Positions 61,090 to 64,000 of a stretch of DNA of 64,000 nucleotides are shown here, piece after piece. The stretch is taken from NCBI GenBank assembly GCA_963277665.1, contig OY728137.1, forward strand, positions 1,172,508,670-1,172,572,669. Direction: 5' to 3'. Positions within the stretch are counted from its first letter, which is position 1. Each line of letters begins with the position of its first letter. Made by a program: the position numbers and the translations under genes. Under the pieces are notes generated by a model. It was given only the letters and a program-made list of their open reading frames with translations. It was not told where the DNA came from and did no database searches. The stretch is from Viscum album. Lineage: Eukaryota > Streptophyta > Magnoliopsida > Santalales > Viscaceae.

Positions 61090-61180
61090 ACTTTTCAACA
61101 TTTTATCTTCAAAATATTTTCAAAGATTTTTTGTTACTAGTCATGTTCCAGGAACATCCACTACCCATGTACCATGAATT
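61090..61180 (-). pseudogene. E8 protease fragment
   Basis: The minus-strand frame reads NNNSWYMGSGCSWNMTSNKK. This corresponds to the copia protease motif W.LDSGCSRHMTGD. The catalytic Asp is replaced by Gly. Confidence 0.8.
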
Positions 61181-63085
61181 ATTGTTGGTACTTCCTTTAT
61201 TTCACCAAAAATGAAACAATTAGACTTTTAGAATCCAAACTTGTTTGGATCCATAATTATTATAATGTAACATCTTAGGAATCCACATTTGTTTGGAAAA
61301 GTAATATTTATGAAAACCTAAGTATTGGATTTTGATTAAATAATAGGTTTTCTCCCAATTTCCACCAATTTTACACTTAGTGAAAAAATGGTCACTATGT
61401 GGTACAAAATAATTATGACTAAAAACTGGTTTTGAGTGAGAATAACCTGAACCTAAACTATTCCTTAGAGGAGGAAGTTGTGAATAAATTTTATCAAATT
61501 CTTTCCATCCATAAGTAATGTTTGAAAAAAGTTTCTTTAAGTAAAATATTTCATATTTTAGTCTAATGACAAAATTCTTATCAACATGGTCATTAGTCTT
61601 AGGATTTGTGTTAGTATCTAAAACATTTTTCTTAGAAACAAAATTTTCTAATTCCTTAGAAAGTTTATCCTTCTCCGAATTAATTTCCTCAAGGTTTTTT
61701 GAATTAGAAACAATTTAAAAAAATTCAAGATCTTTATAAATATTTGATACTTATTTTGTTAAAATATAGATTCTATAATTGTACTTATCATGTTTTTTTT
61801 CATTCTTACTATTTTCATTTTCAAGAAACTTGATAAACCGGGATACTTCTTCAAAATAAGGTAAAAATTTATTTTATTCTGAGAGAAATTATTCATCTAA
61901 AAATTCATAATACTTTTCCTTAGGTAAATTATCATTCAAATAGATATTGGTTAATGATTCTACTATGTGTACCTTATCCATGAAACATTGGTGTTCTATA
62001 GCTACTCTAGAAATTATACCAATATTCTTCTGTTCAAAAGATTCAACATATGAAGATTCATCAGATGAGTCTCCACCACTTTCACTCCGAGAATCATTAT
62101 CCTTTAAGACTTTTTTTCATTGAGGCCTATAATTTTTTTTTCTTCCTTTATGAATGTATCTATTTCCTATACTTTCTTTTAATCATAGAAAAATGATGTC
62201 TTATATGTCCATCTTTCTACATGTGACTTAAGAATATATCTTATCCTTTCTATATTTATTTTTATATCTTTACTGAAATTCATTCTTACCGATAATCTTG
62301 TTCATCCTTAGAGCAAGATTGGCTAGATCATTCTCTGACTATTCAGGTTTACTTGAGTCCAACGAAAAAACATCTTTCTTAGACCTAGTTGTCTTAGAAA
62401 CATTCTCAGGATTCTTGGCATTCATCTAATTTGAAGTATTTTTAAACAAAACAATCCCAATTTTATTCTTAATATTTTCAAAATCTCCCTTAAATATATT
62501 CTCATGATTTAAGAGAGTTCCAAATAACTCATCAAGATTAACAATTTTAACTTTACTCAATTCATCAATAGATGTTCTTTTGGATTCCCACTCGTAAGGC
62601 ATCATATCAATGATTTTGTCAGAAATTATTTCATCATCAAGACCTTTTTCAACCATTGATTATATACTATTGACAATTTTCATGAATCTTTAATGGACTT
62701 TACATATGGGTTCACCATAGGAAAATAAAAATCTATGGAAGTCATCTCTTAACTTATCTCTTCTTATTTAAAAAACCATGGATGTGCCCAAATGTGTAAC
62801 TTCTAATTTATTTTATATGATATTAGCATCTTCACATGATGAAATATGGATATATATATTCATGGTCATAGACCATAATAATTTATTTCATATCTTAATG
62901 TTAATTTGATACTCTCTTTTTTCTTGATTTGTAATGGTACTTACTTCCTTGTCAAGAAATATTTCAGTCTCCTATAAGCATAATGAAGTTATCCACTCCA
63001 TTATTGATAAAAAAAAAGTTCATTTTATCTCCCCAGTATTCATAGTCATTCCCATTAAAGATTAGTGGTCTGGTATGATTTAATT
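61181..63085 (-). pseudogene. gag: E8 gag pseudogene
   Basis: Near 63060-62960 the minus strand reads PLIFNGNDYEYWGDKMNFFF, the N-terminal copia gag motif (FNG.NY..W...M..FL). 62656-62426 is an open stretch MVEKGLDDEIISDKIIDMMP...LDELFGTLLNHENI, the UBN2-type gag core. A worn zinc-knuckle region (DGHIRHHFSMIKRK) is near 62210-62170. A long Lys/Ser/Glu-rich segment follows toward the protease, matching the long gag C-terminus of SIRE-like elements. Stops and shifts throughout. Confidence 0.85.
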
Positions 63086-63274
63086 TTATATTGATTCAAC
63101 ATTCATTCCTACCATTCTTAAGAAAAAACCTTTTTCCACAAAACTTATTAGTAGGAAATGTTTATAAATAAATAATTTATAAAGAAAAATTTAAGAAAAA
63201 CATGAATAAGTAAAGTTAAACAAGAAAATTTGAACAAGAAAACTTATATTAAAGTATAATTGTTATAAAGACCT

Positions 63275-63287
63275 GCTCTGATACCAA
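63275..63287 (-). other. E8 primer-binding site
   Basis: Plus-strand gctctgataccaa is the exact inverse of TTGGTATCAGAGC, complementary to initiator methionine tRNA. It is the only perfect PBS in the window and lies one base before the LTR edge at 63289. Confidence 0.95.
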
Positions 63288-63288
63288 T

Positions 63289-64000
63289 TATAGGATCAAA
63301 AAATAAGATTTATATTTCTCAATTATAATAGGGGTGAATTATAAGTTTTAAAACATTCATTTTTATCCTTAGGAAAATCAATGTTATAAAAAGTTAAACA
63401 ATGTTAATTAAAAAACCCTCTATAGTTCTTAACAAAGAAACTAAATTTCATAGGATCTGATAATGAGGATCTAATAATGAGGATCCTATAAACAACTTAA
63501 ACATGTTTTCTTATTGAAATATTCTACCGTAAAGAGTATATAATCTAATATATCAGAGTTTGTACAAGAATAAGAAAGTGTAAGAATATTATGCTTTCTA
63601 TTTTTAAATGAAAGTAGAAAAATACATGAACTTATTGTTAAACAAGTAATACAAGTGTAATGAAATATTTTAACCTAAATAGAAGGGTATCCAACAACCA
63701 TGCATATATATCCCTTGATTTATACATTCAAGAAACTCTGGCTTACCCACACCAAGGTAAGCCCTCAATATGAAGATTGGAATTTTTATTTTTATCCCCA
63801 CAAGCCATCAATATGTAAGGTGATCGGTACCTTAGTCTTTCATTAGCTCAAGATCCCTCAATTTTATACATCAACCATCAGAATCTCACTAGGCAGAACA
63901 AATCATGATGAAGATTTAAGTATGTTGAACATGTTTTCACAATATAAACTCTTCAAGTACTTCGCACAAAGAAAATCTTATACACCTCTAATAGAGTATC
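63289..64000 (-). repeat. E8 5' LTR, truncated by the window end
   Basis: Aligns with 52959-53670 of the 3' LTR, for example aagtaatacaagtgtaatgaaat near 63645 with aagtaatacaagtgtactaaaat near 53300. By comparison it should end about 915 bases beyond the window. Confidence 0.9.

Larger units (their letters stand above)
52959..64000 (-). mobile_element. E8: Ty1/copia element of SIRE/Maximus type, minus strand, right end outside
   Basis: Two homologous LTRs (52959-54585 and 63289 to beyond the window) flank an interior of 8.7 kb. On the minus strand it carries a PBS, gag, protease, integrase, RT and RNase H in copia order, then a further reading frame and a GGGGGAGA-type PPT. The extra frame before the 3' LTR, the long gag and the motif HPSDSVIGDVHQPLRTKSSL between integrase and RT are typical of the SIRE/Maximus lineage. 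All genes are broken. It is inserted in the RNase H of E7. Confidence 0.9.

Noticed and set aside
1..64000. Host protein-coding gene, ribosomal RNA, CRISPR array or bacterial operon
   Set aside because: No exon-like conserved frames outside retroelements, no rRNA or tRNA gene, and no spaced identical repeats. Everything recognisable is of plant retrotransposon origin.

Overview
The window looks like a stretch of intergenic DNA from a large-genome seed plant. It is AT-rich and contains no recognisable host gene. Almost all of it belongs to old, broken, nested retrotransposons: Ty3/gypsy chromovirus-like elements with LTRs of 2-3.6 kb (the Del/Tekay type, judging from the long LTRs and the C-terminal motif after integrase), one Ty1/copia element of SIRE/Maximus type, one L1-like LINE and one tRNA-derived SINE. 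Species cannot be named from the sequence. Long Del-type LTRs and slow removal of debris suggest a giant genome such as those of lilies or other large monocots, but that is inference. Every protein-coding piece carries stop codons and frameshifts, so all coding features are given as pseudogenes.

Layout. 1-5496: element E1 (+), gypsy: end of 5' LTR, primer-binding site (PBS), leader, gag, protease, RT, RNase H, integrase, polypurine tract (PPT) and start of the 3' LTR. 5497-6740: inverted LTR fragment related to that of E5. 6745-7765, 19661-20433 and 29849-32300, with a 3' LTR to about 35386: one gypsy element E2 (+), split twice. The first insert is E3 (7771-19655, minus strand, gypsy), flanked by the duplication CCTCA. 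E3 is itself broken by a solo LTR (10401-12484) flanked by ATATC. The second insert is E5 (20439-29843, plus strand), flanked by AATTA. E5 has LTRs of 3.6 and 3.2 kb but only a gag gene between them, and it carries a SINE-like insert.

35387-49617: a second gypsy family ('family 3', the same family as the solo LTR). It holds an LTR copy A that is broken by a LINE (38590-42839, minus strand), a long non-coding interior, and LTR copy B (47089-49617) with its own tandem array. 49621-52958: decayed gag, RT and RNase H of element E7, cut in RNase H by the copia element E8 (52959 to beyond 64000, minus strand). E8 has both LTRs (the right one incomplete), a perfect PBS, gag, protease, integrase, RT, RNase H and an extra coiled-coil reading frame before the 3' LTR.

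Order of events inferred from nesting: E2 is oldest in the left half, then E3 and E5 landed in it, then the solo LTR landed in E3 and the SINE in E5. On the right, family-3 DNA came first, then the LINE and the copia element. Points worth a second look are a conserved intron-like signal inside LTRs of three gypsy groups, a conserved leader between PBS and gag, fast-changing repeat arrays inside family-3 LTRs, the gag-only giant-LTR element, and the copia extra ORF and repeated PPTs. I found no sign of a new biological system beyond these retroelement features.
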